The notes: generated by a model not told the origin, from the sequence alone. 64,000 nt of DNA from Rhodospirillales bacterium (GCA_025352665.1 JANXSM010000064.1:38471-102470), one strand, 5' to 3'. Counted from the stretch's first letter, positions 54,004-63,711 are shown. Numbers and translations: made by a program.

Positions 54004-55979
54004 CTCCCTTTGATCGCATCCAGCACGGTCGACTCGGTCAGGATCTGCGGCAGCACCACCGGCGGGCGGTTGTTGGCGGGATAAAACAGATACAATGGCA
54101 CACCGTCGCGACCCTGCGCCTGTAGAAAGCGCGAAATCTCCGGATCCTGCCGCGTCCAGTCACCTTTCAACAGCGTGATCCCCTGGGCTGCAAACGCCTG
54201 GCGCACGGGGGCGGTGGACAAGGCCACATGCTCGTTCACCAGGCAGGTCACGCACCAGGCCGCAGTCATATTGACGAACACCGGTTTGCCCTCCGCGCGC
54301 AGTCCGGCCAAGCGTGCAGGTGTATAGCTCTCCGCGGAGGTTTCAACCGTTGGCGCTACGCCGATCGTTGGCAGCAATGCCAGAATGCCAACCACCGCTG
54401 CCACCGCAAAGCCCTTGCCAACTCGGCCCAGCCGCAGCGCCCACACGGCAAAGCCGATCAGCACCATTCCGGCTGCAACCACCAGAACCCCTGAGGGTCC
54501 TGCCTGCAGGCTAAGCACCCAGACGAGCCAGGCCGCCGCCGCATACATCGGAAACGCCAGCGCCTGGCGCAGGATCTCCATCCAGGCGCCGGGCCGGGGC
54601 AGGCTGCGACCCAACGCCGGCACCAGCGCCAGCAGGGCCGTCGGCGCGGCAAGGCCCAGGCCCATGGCAAGGAAAACGACCAGGGTCTCAAGCGGTGGCG
54701 CGACCAGGGCCGCCGCCAGCGCCACACCCATGAACGGCGCAGTGCAGGGCGTGGCCACCAGCACCGCCAACGCCCCACTGGCAAAACTGCCAATCCAGCC
54801 GCCGCGCAAGGTCAAATTCTGACCCATGTCAGTTGCTTGAGTGTGGATCGCGAACACGCCGGACATGTTGAGCCCGACCGTGAACAGCACCCAGGCCATG
54901 CCGGCCACGAACACCGGCGATTGGAACTGGAACCCCCATCCCACCGCATGGCCGAACTGGCGCAACGCCACCAACCCGAGCCCGATCACGGCAAAGGTCG
55001 TGAGTACTCCCAAAGTGTAGAATCCGGCCTGCAGGCGCGCCGCCCGGCGATGGCCGTGCGCGAGCTTGGCAATCCCATAGGCCTTCATCGCAAGCACGGG
55101 GAACACGCAAGGCATCAGGTTGAGGATCAGTCCGCCCAGCAGGGCAAAGCCGATTGCTTGCCACAGCGGCGTCACCACCTCGACGGCCCCCGGCTGCGCC
55201 TGCACCGAAAGCGATGTCTCGACACCGCTGGCATCGTCCAGCACCAGCACGCCGGACATTGTGGCGCCAGGCTTGAAACCCTCGGCCGGCGTCATCGCCA
55301 GCACCAAGCCGTCGCCACGCGCGCGCAGGCTCTGCGGCCCGCTGGCAGCGATCACATTCGCCTCGTCCGGCACGAACCAAGCGGAGCGCACGCCCGTCAG
55401 GCCATTGCCGGAAACCCGCAGGGCGCCATCCGGCGAAATTCGCACCTGGAACGGCGAGGTGCGGGGCAGGGCCCTCGCAGCCAAGGTGAACAGCGTGGCC
55501 TCGGCGGAGGCCGCAGGCGTTCCGGCCGCAAGGTCAAGATTGAAATCGGCCTCCTCCGGCACGCAGATATCGTTGCAGACGAGCCAGGATGCATGCAGCC
55601 GCAGCGAGCCGGGGCCATTGCCGGGACCACTGACAGTCTGCGCCAGCAGCACTTCTCCGGTATAGGCGTAGGTCATCAACGTGCCCTCCGCCAACCGCTT
55701 GGGTGTGGGCCAAGCGATGTCGCCGATGCTGGTCCCCGCGGGCAATGTCCAGTTGAGTTCAGCCGGCACGCCGGCATCGCCGGGATTGCGCCCATAGGTG
55801 TGCCAGCCGGGCGCGAGACGGAAGCGCAGGCCGACGTGATAGGGCGTTCCCGCTTGCACCGTGTCTGTGTCGGAGATGAGGGTGACGGTCGCACGCCGGG
55901 TGACGCTGGGCGTGCTTTCGGCCGCCTGCACGGCACCTGCGGAACACAGGGCAGCCAAACCGATCAACGGGAGGATCAT
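54000..55979 (-). CDS. dsbD: Thiol:disulfide interchange protein DsbD
   Basis: I start at ATG 55979, eight bases after GGGAG (ATG 55985 is possible), giving 659 residues. A signal peptide precedes the alpha domain with 'CNDICVPEEADF'. The membrane domain carries Cys in 'NLMPCVFPVLAMKAYG' and 'ATPCTAPFMG', and the C-terminal thioredoxin domain has 'AAWCVTCLVNE'. All three Cys pairs are present, so it can carry electrons from cytoplasm to periplasm. The frame upstream of 55985 is not protein-like. Confidence 0.93.
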   Translation of the reverse strand: MILPLIGLAALCSAGAVQAAESTPSVTRRATVTLISDTDTVQAGTPYHVGLRFRLAPGWHTYGRNPGDAGVPAELNWTLPAGTSIGDIAWPTPKRLAEGTLMTYAYTGEVLLAQTVSGPGNGPGSLRLHASWLVCNDICVPEEADFNLDLAAGTPAASAEATLFTLAARALPRTSPFQVRISPDGALRVSGNGLTGVRSAWFVPDEANVIAASGPQSLRARGDGLVLAMTPAEGFKPGATMSGVLVLDDASGVETSLSVQAQPGAVEVVTPLWQAIGFALLGGLILNLMPCVFPVLAMKAYGIAKLAHGHRRAARLQAGFYTLGVLTTFAVIGLGLVALRQFGHAVGWGFQFQSPVFVAGMAWVLFTVGLNMSGVFAIHTQATDMGQNLTLRGGWIGSFASGALAVLVATPCTAPFMGVALAAALVAPPLETLVVFLAMGLGLAAPTALLALVPALGRSLPRPGAWMEILRQALAFPMYAAAAWLVWVLSLQAGPSGVLVVAAGMVLIGFAVWALRLGRVGKGFAVAAVVGILALLPTIGVAPTVETSAESYTPARLAGLRAEGKPVFVNMTAAWCVTCLVNEHVALSTAPVRQAFAAQGITLLKGDWTRQDPEISRFLQAQGRDGVPLYLFYPANNRPPVVLPQILTESTVLDAIKGS

Positions 55980-56044
55980 GCGCATATCTCCCACATAGTC
56001 CTCCCGCCATCGCCTCGCCACCAGAACAGTGATACGCGCGGCCG

Positions 56045-58459
56045 ATGATCCTGCCCGACCTTCCGGTAACCGATGCCATTCCCGCCTTGCTCCAAGCTCT
56101 CGAGGAGCGGTCCAACGCCGTGCTGATCGCACCGCCGGGCGCGGGCAAAACCACGCTGGTGCCGCTCGCGCTCCGCGGTGCCCCGTGGCGTGGCGACGGC
56201 CGTATCCTCATGCTCGAACCCCGCCGGCTTGCGGCGCGCGCCGCCGCCACCCGGATGTCCTTTCTCATCGGCGAGACCGTCGGCGCCAGCATTGGCTACC
56301 GCACTCGGCTCGACAGCGCGGTGTCGTCTGCCACGCGCATCGAGGTGATCACCGAAGGCCTGCTGGTCCGCCGCCTGCAATCCGACCCGGGGTTGGACGG
56401 TGTGGTCGCCGTCATTTTCGATGAGGTGCACGAACGCGCGTTGGACGCTGACCTGGCGCTGGCCTTCTGCCTCGACTTGCAACGCGACTACCGCCCGGAC
56501 CTGCGGCTGCTCGCCATGTCCGCCACGGCTGACGGTGCGCGGCTCGGCCCGCTGCTCGGCGCCAGCATCGTCGAGTCGGCGGGTCGCATGTTCCCGGTCG
56601 CCATCAGCCATTCCGCCCGCGACCTCGCCGCCATCCGCGACCTGCCAGACGCCATGGCGCGCGCCATCCGCGCGGCACTGGCAGCCCATAAAGGCGATAT
56701 CCTCGCCTTTCTGCCGGGGATGGGTGAAATCCGCCGCACACAATCGGCACTCGAGGGTTGCGGCGCTCTGGTTCTGCCGCTGCACGGCGACCTGCCGCCC
56801 GCCGAACAGGACCGGGCGCTGACCATCGCCGAAGGCAGGCGCGTGGTGCTTGCAACCTCCATCGCCGAAACCTCGCTCACCGTGCCCGGCGTGCGCATCG
56901 TGGTCGACGGCGGATGGCGCCGCGCACCGCGGCTGGACCCTTCGACGGGCCTTACCCGGCTTGATACCATGCGCATCAGCCGTGCCGCTGCGGAGCAACG
57001 CGCCGGTCGCGCCGGTCGTGAGGCACCTGGCGTTGGGATCCGGCTGTGGAGCGAGGCGATGCACCGCGGCTTGCCGGCGTTCGACCGGCCGGAAATCCTG
57101 GAAGCCGAGCTTTCCGGCCTGGCACTCGACTGTGCCGCCTGGGGCAAGCTACCGGCCGAACTGCCATTCCCCGACGCCCCGCCCACGGGCCCGCTGGCCG
57201 CCGCCGGTGCGCTGCTCACTGGCCTTGGCGCGTTGGGACACGAAGGGATCACCGATCTCGGCCGCCGCATGGCAAGGCTTGGCGCACATCCCCGCCTCGC
57301 CGCCATGATGCTGGCCGCCGCCTCCCCCGCCGAAGCCGCTCTCGCCTGCGATATCGCAGCTCTGCTGGAGGAGCGCGACCCGCTTGGCCATGATGCTACC
57401 AGCGATATCTCGCTCCGTCTTGCCGCCATTGCCGGCCATGCCGACGGCGATCGCCAGGGCCTTGCCCGCATCCGCCGCGCCGCCCAGCAGTATCGCCGCC
57501 GCCTTGGCTTGCGCGACACCATCGCCGAGGGAGATCCGGGTCGCCTGATCGCGGCCGGCTTCCCCGACCGCATCGCCCAGCGCCGCGGCGAGCCCGGCAG
57601 CTTCCGCCTGTCCGGCGGTGGCGGCGCCAAGCTTCCACTCGGCGACAAACTCTCCCGTTCGCCCTTGCTCGCCGTAGCCAGCCTGGAGATGAAACTCTCC
57701 GCCCAGATCCGCTTGGCAGCCCCCCTCGATCCCGCCGACATCGCCGCCCGCACCACCGTATCGGTGGAAACCGGGCTCGATTCCGCCACCGGCTCGGTGC
57801 TCGCCCGCAGGCGGCGCAGGCTGGGTGCACTGGTGCTGGAAGACCGCACCGAACCGGCCGACCCCGCGGAAACCGCCACAGCCCTGGCACAGGCCGCCAG
57901 TCTGGCGGCGCTGCCCTGGACCGACCTCGCTCGCCAGCTGCAGGCGCGCGTCGGCATCATGCACCGGCTGGCGCCCGAAGCCTGGCCCGATCTGTCCGAT
58001 GCAGGCCTCGCCGCCGACCGAGCCTGGCTTGCCAGCCATCTGCACGGCCTGTCGCGGCTGGCAGAACTCGCAAAGCTCGACCTGCACGACATCCTGCGCT
58101 CCACGCTCACCTGGGAGCAGGCCCAACTGCTGGACCGCGAACTGCCCACCCATCTGAGCCTGCCCGGCGGCCGCGCAAGCGTCGACTACACGCAGGCGGT
58201 GCCGCTGGCCGAAGCCCGCGCGCAGTTCTTCTACGGTCTGTCGGCCACGCCCAGACTCGCGCAGGGCAAGGTGGAGCTCCGCCTCGCCCTTCTTTCCCCG
58301 GCGCAGCGCCCAGTTGCCATCACCGCGGACCTTCAAGGTTTTTGGCGCGGTGCATGGGCCGATGTGCGCAAGGATATGCGCGGACGCTATCCCCGCCACC
58401 ACTGGCCGGAGGATCCGGCGACCGCCAGCGCGCGCAAACCCGACCCGCCCAAATCCTGA
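56045..58459 (+). CDS. hrpB: ATP-dependent helicase HrpB
   Basis: The 804-residue DEAH-family helicase has Walker A 'IAPPGAGKTTLVPLAL', DEVH in 'VIFDEVHERALDADLA', 'LLAMSATADG', 'ATSIAETSLTVPGVRIVVDGG' and 'QRAGRAGREAPG', plus the HrpB C-terminal domain ('FWRGAWADVRKDMRGRYPRHHWPEDP'). Its RNA substrate in bacteria is not well known. It diverges from dsbD with a 65-base gap. Confidence 0.94.
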   Translation: MILPDLPVTDAIPALLQALEERSNAVLIAPPGAGKTTLVPLALRGAPWRGDGRILMLEPRRLAARAAATRMSFLIGETVGASIGYRTRLDSAVSSATRIEVITEGLLVRRLQSDPGLDGVVAVIFDEVHERALDADLALAFCLDLQRDYRPDLRLLAMSATADGARLGPLLGASIVESAGRMFPVAISHSARDLAAIRDLPDAMARAIRAALAAHKGDILAFLPGMGEIRRTQSALEGCGALVLPLHGDLPPAEQDRALTIAEGRRVVLATSIAETSLTVPGVRIVVDGGWRRAPRLDPSTGLTRLDTMRISRAAAEQRAGRAGREAPGVGIRLWSEAMHRGLPAFDRPEILEAELSGLALDCAAWGKLPAELPFPDAPPTGPLAAAGALLTGLGALGHEGITDLGRRMARLGAHPRLAAMMLAAASPAEAALACDIAALLEERDPLGHDATSDISLRLAAIAGHADGDRQGLARIRRAAQQYRRRLGLRDTIAEGDPGRLIAAGFPDRIAQRRGEPGSFRLSGGGGAKLPLGDKLSRSPLLAVASLEMKLSAQIRLAAPLDPADIAARTTVSVETGLDSATGSVLARRRRRLGALVLEDRTEPADPAETATALAQAASLAALPWTDLARQLQARVGIMHRLAPEAWPDLSDAGLAADRAWLASHLHGLSRLAELAKLDLHDILRSTLTWEQAQLLDRELPTHLSLPGGRASVDYTQAVPLAEARAQFFYGLSATPRLAQGKVELRLALLSPAQRPVAITADLQGFWRGAWADVRKDMRGRYPRHHWPEDPATASARKPDPPKS

Positions 58460-58544
58460 GCAACCTCGATGCGTCGGCCCGCCTTGTGATACTGCGACCG
58501 AATGGCCACATCTGAGTGAAGAACGACCGCGTGGAGCGCTTGCA

Positions 58545-59618
58545 ATGTCGTATATGACCCGCCGCAACCTGGCGCTGGCCGTCGCCGCCGGACTGGTGCT
58601 GCCTAGGATCGCCCTGGCGCGCAGCGGGCCAGACAGTTTTGCGCCTCTGGTCAAACGGGTGCTGCCCGCGGTTGTCAACATCGCGGTCACCGAAACCGTC
58701 GCCGGGGGCAGTGAGGCGCTGGACATGATGCCGCCCGAAATCCAGCGCCGCTTCGGTCTGAACGACCGGCTACATCGACGCCGGCAGATGCAGGGCGCCG
58801 GCTCCGGCTTCATCATCGATCCCTCGGGCATCATCGTCACCAACAACCACGTGGTGGGCTCAGCCGATACCATCGTGGTGGCGCTGTCCGACGGCACCGA
58901 ACTGCCCGCGAAGCTGATCGGCGCCGACGACCTGGTCGACATCGCCGTCATCAAGGTGACGGCTCCCCGACCGCTGCCCTTCGTCACCTGGGGCGATAGC
59001 AAGCAGGTCGAGGTCGGTGACTGGGTGATCGCCGCCGGCAACCCGTTCGGCCTGGGCGGCTCGGTCACCGCCGGCATCATCTCCGCCCGCGGCCGCGACA
59101 TCGGTGCCTCCGCGTTCGATGACTTCATCCAGATCGACGCGCCGATCAATCCCGGCAATTCCGGTGGGCCGGTGTTCAACACGGACGGCCAGGTGGTCGG
59201 CGTCAACACTGCCATCGTCTCGCCCAACGGCGGCGGTTCGGTGGGTATCGGCTTCGCCGTCCCGTCCGAGCTCGCCAGCAGGATCGCCGCCGAACTGCGT
59301 GACAAAGGCCGCATCGAACGCGGCTGGCTGGGGGTTTCCGTGCAGGACCTGCCAGGGCCTGAAAGCGGCCGCAAGCGCACGCCGGGCGTGGCCATCGCGG
59401 GGGTGGACCGCGCAGGACCTGCCGCGCGCGCCGGCATACGCGCGGGCGACGTGGTCATCGGCGTGAGCGGCCAGCCAGTCGACACCGCCCGGGGCCTGAT
59501 CCGCGCCGTCGCCGCCAGCGCTCCTGGCACCAGCGTTAATCTCACCGTGCGCCGTCAGGGCCGCGACATGGAGATGTCGATCACCGTCGGCCGCAGGCCT
59601 GCCAACGACCAAGGCTGA
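58545..59618 (+). CDS. DegP/HtrA-like periplasmic serine protease with one PDZ domain
   Basis: ATG 58545 with GGAG eight bases before it gives 357 residues. The N-terminus 'MSYMTRRNLALAVAAGLVLP' is a signal with adjacent arginines. The trypsin-fold triad is His in 'VTNNHVVGSADT', Asp in 'DLVDIAVIKV' and Ser in 'NPGNSGGPVFN'. One PDZ domain follows ('RAGIRAGDVVIGVSGQPVDTARGL'), as in DegS-type proteins, whereas DegP has two. It precedes a two-component system by 100 bases. Likely role: periplasmic quality control. Confidence 0.9.
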   Translation: MSYMTRRNLALAVAAGLVLPRIALARSGPDSFAPLVKRVLPAVVNIAVTETVAGGSEALDMMPPEIQRRFGLNDRLHRRRQMQGAGSGFIIDPSGIIVTNNHVVGSADTIVVALSDGTELPAKLIGADDLVDIAVIKVTAPRPLPFVTWGDSKQVEVGDWVIAAGNPFGLGGSVTAGIISARGRDIGASAFDDFIQIDAPINPGNSGGPVFNTDGQVVGVNTAIVSPNGGGSVGIGFAVPSELASRIAAELRDKGRIERGWLGVSVQDLPGPESGRKRTPGVAIAGVDRAGPAARAGIRAGDVVIGVSGQPVDTARGLIRAVAASAPGTSVNLTVRRQGRDMEMSITVGRRPANDQG

Positions 59619-59718
59619 TACCGTCGCTCATTGCGCGCGATCCCAACACCCGGCTTTACTGCGTCTCATTGAGGCGCGCGGCTTTCATTACCCCGACTTT
59701 CAGTACACAGAGGACAGA

Positions 59719-60402
59719 ATGCGGATCTTGGTGGTCGAAGACGACAAGGATGTGGCGAGCTTCGTGGTTAAAGGCCTGCGGGAAGCCGGCCATGTGGTGG
59801 AGCAGACGCCCAACGGCCGCGACGGCCTTTTCATGGCGGCCAGCGAGAGCTTCGACGCCATCGTGCTGGACCGGATGCTGCCCGGCGGCGTCGATGGCTT
59901 GCGCCTGCTGGAGACGCTCCGCGCGCAGGACAACCACACGCCGGTGCTGTTCCTGTCCGCGATGGCGCAGGTCGACGACCGGGTGCGTGGCCTCAAGGCC
60001 GGCGGTGACGACTATATGACCAAGCCGTTCGCCTTCGCCGAGCTGCTCGCCCGCGTCGAGGCGTTGACCCGCCGCGGCAAGACCGACACGCCGACGACCC
60101 GCTTGGTCACCGCCGATCTTGAAATGGATCTGCTGTCGCGCACCGTCAAACGTGCCGGCCAGAAGATCGACCTGCAGCCGCGTGAGTTCCGCCTGCTGGA
60201 GTTCCTGATGCGCCACGCGGGGCAGGTGGTCACCCGCACCATGCTGTTGGAAGGCGTGTGGGACTATCATTTCGACCCGCAGACCAACGTGATCGACGTC
60301 CATGTCAGCCGCTTGCGCCAAAAAGTCGACAAACCATTCCCGATCGCGCTCATCCATACCGTCCGCAACGCCGGCTACATGCTGCGGGTTGAGGAAGCGT
60401 GA
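59719..60402 (+). CDS. Response regulator, OmpR family
   Basis: ATG 59719 is preceded by AGAGGA. The 227-residue protein has the receiver 'MRILVVEDDKDVASFVVKGL', acceptor Asp in 'AIVLDRMLPGGVDGL', Lys in 'DDYMTKPFAFAELLARV', and a winged-helix domain ('LQPREFRLLEFLMRHAGQVV', 'NVIDVHVSRLRQKVD'). It is paired with the histidine kinase 12 bases downstream. Upstream, CTCATTG occurs at 59627-59633 and 59665-59671, each followed by GCGCGC-rich bases, a possible autoregulation site. Confidence 0.93.
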   Translation: MRILVVEDDKDVASFVVKGLREAGHVVEQTPNGRDGLFMAASESFDAIVLDRMLPGGVDGLRLLETLRAQDNHTPVLFLSAMAQVDDRVRGLKAGGDDYMTKPFAFAELLARVEALTRRGKTDTPTTRLVTADLEMDLLSRTVKRAGQKIDLQPREFRLLEFLMRHAGQVVTRTMLLEGVWDYHFDPQTNVIDVHVSRLRQKVDKPFPIALIHTVRNAGYMLRVEEA

Positions 60403-60414
60403 GGCTCAGCTTCC

Positions 60415-61992
60415 TTGCCTGACGCAGCGGGCGGCGAAACAGCGGCTGACGCCGCAGCCGGCGATGCCGTGGCTGACGCAGCGGGCGGTGGCGCTGCCGG
60501 CAAGCCGGCCGGTATCGACCGCCCCGGTCGGCTGGCCCGCTGGCGACGCTGGAACCGCGCCGCGCCCAGCCCGGTAGCGGAGGAGGAGGTGCCGGCGCCT
60601 AACTTCCTGCGCTCCGCGGCAGTACGCTTCGGCGTTATCTACGCAGCCCTGTTCGGCATCAGTGCCATCGCCCTCGCAGCCTTCCTGTGGTGGTCGACCG
60701 CGGGGCTTTTGGAGCGCCAAACGGACGCTGCCATCCTCACCGACAGTCTTGGTCTGACTGAGCGCTTCGCCGAGGGCGGTCCCAAGGCGCTGGTCGAGAC
60801 GATCAACGACCGCGTGCTCGGCAATGTCGATGACGATGCACTCTACCTGCTGGTCGATTCCGCGTCTCAGCGGGTTGCCGGCAATCTCGAGAGCTGGCCT
60901 TTGCGCATGGCGATGGACGAGGACTGGGACGAACTGCGGATCGAACGCGCCGGCGTCGCCAGTCTCGCCCGCATTCATTATTTCGAATTGCCCGGCGGTT
61001 TCCGCCTGCTGATCGGCCGCGATGTCGAACTACGATCCCAGCTGCGGGTGATGATGGCGGATGCGATGTTCTGGGCGGCTGTCATCGCGCTCATACTTGG
61101 CACGATCGGTGCCTGGGCGGTGCGGGGCCTGTTCCGCTCCACCATCGCTGATGTCTCCGCCACCGCCATGGCGGTCAGCGCCGGCGACTTCACGCGCCGT
61201 GTCCGCATCGCCGGCCACGAGGACGAGTTCGACCTGCTCGCCGAGACCATCAACGACATGCTGGATCGCATAAGCTCGCTGATGGACGGGGTGCGCCAGG
61301 TGTCCAACGCCATCGCGCATGACCTGCGCACGCCGATCACCCGCGCCCGCACGCGGCTGGAGGACGCGGCGATCCATGCCACCACCGAGGCCGAGCTGCG
61401 CGCTGCGGTGGACCGCGCCATGCTTGACCTCGACGGTGTGGTGAGCGTGTTCCAGGCCTTGCTGCGTATTGCCGAAATCGAGGCCGGCGCCCGGCGCAGT
61501 GCCTTCGCCCCGTTCGACCTCGCACCGCTGCTCACAGACCTCGCCGAGCTCTACGATGCCGCCGCCGAGGAACGTGGCGTTCGCTTCCAGACGAGTATTC
61601 CAGCGACGCTGCCGAGCTTCGGCGACCGTGACATGGTGCAGCAGGCGGTGGCGAACCTGCTCGACAACGCGCTGAAATTCTCTCCGGCCGATACCACCGT
61701 CCAGCTGACGGCGAGCCTGACGCCGGGTGGCATCGCGATAGTGGTAGCGGACCAGGGACCCGGCATTCCGCCCGAGGATCGCAACCGCGCCGCGGAGCGG
61801 TTCTTCCGTGGCGAAAGTGCCCGCAGCACGCCCGGCTCAGGCCTTGGCCTCGCTCTGGTGCAAGCGGTCGCGCATCTGCACGGCGGCTCGCTCAACCTGG
61901 ACGACGGTGCGCCCGGCCTGCACGCGGTGCTCACCCTCGCTGGGCGGATCAAGCCCGAGGCGCCGCGTTCGATAACAATCGCGTCAAAGTAG
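60415..61992 (+). CDS. Sensor histidine kinase
   Basis: The open frame starts at TTG 60415 and encodes up to 525 residues; the exact start is unsure because the first 60 residues are Ala/Gly/Asp-rich and contain a near-repeat of 17 bases (60420 and 60475). Then come a membrane helix ('VIYAALFGISAIALAAFLWW'), a periplasmic domain, a second helix, HAMP, the His in 'AIAHDLRTPITRARTRLEDA' near 302, and the ATPase domain ('NLLDNALKFSPADT', 'GSGLGLALVQAVAHLH'). It should phosphorylate the preceding regulator. Signal unknown. Confidence 0.9.
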   Translation: MPDAAGGETAADAAAGDAVADAAGGGAAGKPAGIDRPGRLARWRRWNRAAPSPVAEEEVPAPNFLRSAAVRFGVIYAALFGISAIALAAFLWWSTAGLLERQTDAAILTDSLGLTERFAEGGPKALVETINDRVLGNVDDDALYLLVDSASQRVAGNLESWPLRMAMDEDWDELRIERAGVASLARIHYFELPGGFRLLIGRDVELRSQLRVMMADAMFWAAVIALILGTIGAWAVRGLFRSTIADVSATAMAVSAGDFTRRVRIAGHEDEFDLLAETINDMLDRISSLMDGVRQVSNAIAHDLRTPITRARTRLEDAAIHATTEAELRAAVDRAMLDLDGVVSVFQALLRIAEIEAGARRSAFAPFDLAPLLTDLAELYDAAAEERGVRFQTSIPATLPSFGDRDMVQQAVANLLDNALKFSPADTTVQLTASLTPGGIAIVVADQGPGIPPEDRNRAAERFFRGESARSTPGSGLGLALVQAVAHLHGGSLNLDDGAPGLHAVLTLAGRIKPEAPRSITIASK

Positions 61993-62071
61993 TTGGACCT
62001 GACTGCACATAACAGCAACGTCATGTGCGACACAGTCGTTCGCAACGGGGCTGCGTTCACTCTGCGCACCG

Positions 62072-62359
62072 ATGAAACTCGTTCAGTCACTTTCTGCGAT
62101 TTTGGTCATCGGCACCGCCACAGTGCAGGCACAGCCGCAGCCGGACCCCCAGCCTGCAATACGGGTGACATCCGATACGACCGAGTTTTGCGATCATCTG
62201 TCTCGTTACTTCGCCCGCATCAGCGCGGGGCACCACACCGTTCCCGCAGCGTCTCGGGCCTTGGCTGATGAGGGCGGGCGGTTGTGCGCACAGGGCCTGA
62301 TTCGCGCCGGGATCAGTCGTCTCCGCATGGCACTCTATCGCCTGCGTCCGAACCGTTGA
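62072..62359 (+). CDS. Small secreted protein of unknown function
   Basis: The 95-residue product has a signal peptide (MKLVQSLSAILVIGTATVQA, cleaved before QPQPDPQ). The mature part has two Cys ('TEFCDHLSRYF' and 'GGRLCAQGLIRAG') that could form a disulfide, and an Arg-rich end. I recognise no characterised family. It follows the two-component system by 80 bases and could be a target of it. The large hairpin at 62366-62422 starts seven bases after its stop and would serve as its terminator. Confidence 0.6.
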   Translation: MKLVQSLSAILVIGTATVQAQPQPDPQPAIRVTSDTTEFCDHLSRYFARISAGHHTVPAASRALADEGGRLCAQGLIRAGISRLRMALYRLRPNR

Positions 62360-62365
62360 TCTCCG

Positions 62366-62460
62366 CTCATGCCAAACCGTCGTTGACACATGAAGGATGT
62401 GTCAACGACGGTTTGGCATGAGTCATTTTTTGCGCGCCGCCGGCCAGCCGGCTGGTATTA
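62366..62460 (+). repeat. Palindromic repeat copy 2, with a perfect 26-bp stem followed by a T-run
   Basis: Arms 62366-62391 and 62397-62422 are perfect reverse complements with a GAAGG loop. On the plus strand the stem is followed by TCATTTTTT, the form of a Rho-independent terminator for the small secreted protein gene. Bases 62382-62441 match the reverse complement of 144-203 at 56 of 60 positions. The element ends at 62460 with the reverse complement of TAATACCAGCC, whose TAA is the mmcB stop codon. It therefore fills the whole gap between two convergent genes. Confidence 0.85.
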
Positions 62461-62922
62461 CTCGGACAGCAGCGCTGCCCGCAGCATGGCGATACCTTGC
62501 GAATCCTCGAAACCTGCAAGCCGCAAGCCCGCCAGCATGGCAAAACGCTGCATCACCGCGCGACGGCGTGCCGGCACCAGCGGATGCGCCGGAGCGTCTC
62601 TGAGAATGTCCGCCATCTCCTCGGCCACGATCAGGCCGGTATCCTCTGGCAACATGGCGAGCGGAAAATCGACATCCACGGCAAAGAACAGTGCATCGCA
62701 GAAGGCGCGGTACTCCCGCCATTTCTGATCGGCACGGAAGTCGTTGAGGTCAGACTTGATCTCGATACAGACAAAACCTCCATCTGGCCGCAGCGCCAAG
62801 ATATCCGCCCGCCTGCCGTTGGCCAGTCCCACCTCGTGCAGCGGCGCCCAGCCCAGTGCAAGACACAGCCGCGCGGTGGCCCGGCGCACCCGCGCCGTTC
62901 GCTCCGGCGCCGAGAGGATCAA
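62458..62922 (-). CDS. mmcB: MmcB family DNA repair protein
   Basis: The 154-residue protein starts at TTG 62922, overlapping the stop of the pterin dehydratase gene (TTGA). It shows a PD-(D/E)xK-like nuclease pattern: '[33 protein letters not shown]', with the Asp, Glu and Lys in order (ADIL, IEIKS). MmcB is an SOS-linked alphaproteobacterial protein tied to mitomycin resistance. The last codons abut the palindromic repeat. Confidence 0.87.
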   Translation of the reverse strand: MILSAPERTARVRRATARLCLALGWAPLHEVGLANGRRADILALRPDGGFVCIEIKSDLNDFRADQKWREYRAFCDALFFAVDVDFPLAMLPEDTGLIVAEEMADILRDAPAHPLVPARRRAVMQRFAMLAGLRLAGFEDSQGIAMLRAALLSE

Positions 62923-63215
62923 GCGGCCTTCGCGACCGCATCGATCGCTTCGGCAAGGGTGAGGTCGGCGGCCGAAAGCCCGCCCGCATCATGGGTGGAC
63001 AGGGTGATATCGACCCGATTCCACACATTGGTCCATTCGGGGTGATGGTCCTGCTTCTCCGCCAGTAGAGCCACCCGCGCCATGAAACCCCAGGCCTCGG
63101 AAAAATCAGCGAATGTGAAACTGCGCGAAATCGCATCGCGCCCCGCAACCGGTTGCCATGACGGCAGCCGCGTGGCCAGCGACGCCCGTTCGGCCGATGT
63201 GAGTGCGACGATCAT
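62919..63215 (-). CDS. phhB: 4a-hydroxytetrahydrobiopterin dehydratase (pterin-4a-carbinolamine dehydratase)
   Basis: ATG 63215, seven bases after GGGAG, gives 98 residues, the normal family length. The active-site pattern '[20 protein letters not shown]' with '[19 protein letters not shown]' is diagnostic. It regenerates pterin cofactor, usually for phenylalanine hydroxylase; no such hydroxylase is in the window. It may also act in molybdenum cofactor or folate side chemistry. Confidence 0.93.
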   Translation of the reverse strand: MIVALTSAERASLATRLPSWQPVAGRDAISRSFTFADFSEAWGFMARVALLAEKQDHHPEWTNVWNRVDITLSTHDAGGLSAADLTLAEAIDAVAKAA

Positions 63216-63263
63216 TCTGGTTCTCCCAAAAGCGGTTGACGCCGGCACCGACCCGGTGCGCCC

Positions 63264-63665
63264 ATGATGGCCATGACCCCACGCCCAACAATGCCACCGG
63301 ACGCTCTCGTTCTCGCCGACATGGCCGAGGCAGCGCTGGCCACCATCCCCGAATCGCTACGCAAGCATGTGGCGGGTGTCGGCATCTCCGTCGAGGAGAT
63401 GCCGGACGACGAAACGTTGGAGGCGCTCGGGCTGGAATCACCCTGGGAACTGACCGGCCTGTATCACGGCACCCCGATCGGTCAGCGCAGCGTGAGCGAT
63501 ATCAGCCGCTCGCCCGACCTGATCTTTCTCTATCGCCAGCCGATCCTGCTGGAATGGGTCGAGACCGACGTCGACCTCAGCGATCTCGTGCGCAATGTCG
63601 TGATCCACGAAATTGCCCATCATTTCGGCTTCTCGGATGCAGAGATCGAAGCCCTGGAATCGTAA
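63264..63665 (+). CDS. Zincin-like metallopeptidase family protein (PF06262 type)
   Basis: The 133-residue protein has '[21 protein letters not shown]' at its end, an HExxH zinc site followed by the conserved Gly-Phe-Ser-Asp, and '[15 protein letters not shown]' and '[12 protein letters not shown]' before it. These mark the small 'metallopeptidase family' proteins of Alphaproteobacteria and Actinobacteria, whose substrate is not known. It starts at ATG 63264, divergent from phhB. Confidence 0.88.
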   Translation: MMAMTPRPTMPPDALVLADMAEAALATIPESLRKHVAGVGISVEEMPDDETLEALGLESPWELTGLYHGTPIGQRSVSDISRSPDLIFLYRQPILLEWVETDVDLSDLVRNVVIHEIAHHFGFSDAEIEALES

Positions 63666-63711
63666 GGTTCGAAGCGGGGGACTTTCTGAGCATCCTACCG
63701 TTCGCCGGCGC

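Noticed and set aside
57149..59545. 798-residue minus-strand open frame
   Set aside because: It spans the antisense of both hrpB and the DegP-like gene and has no family features.
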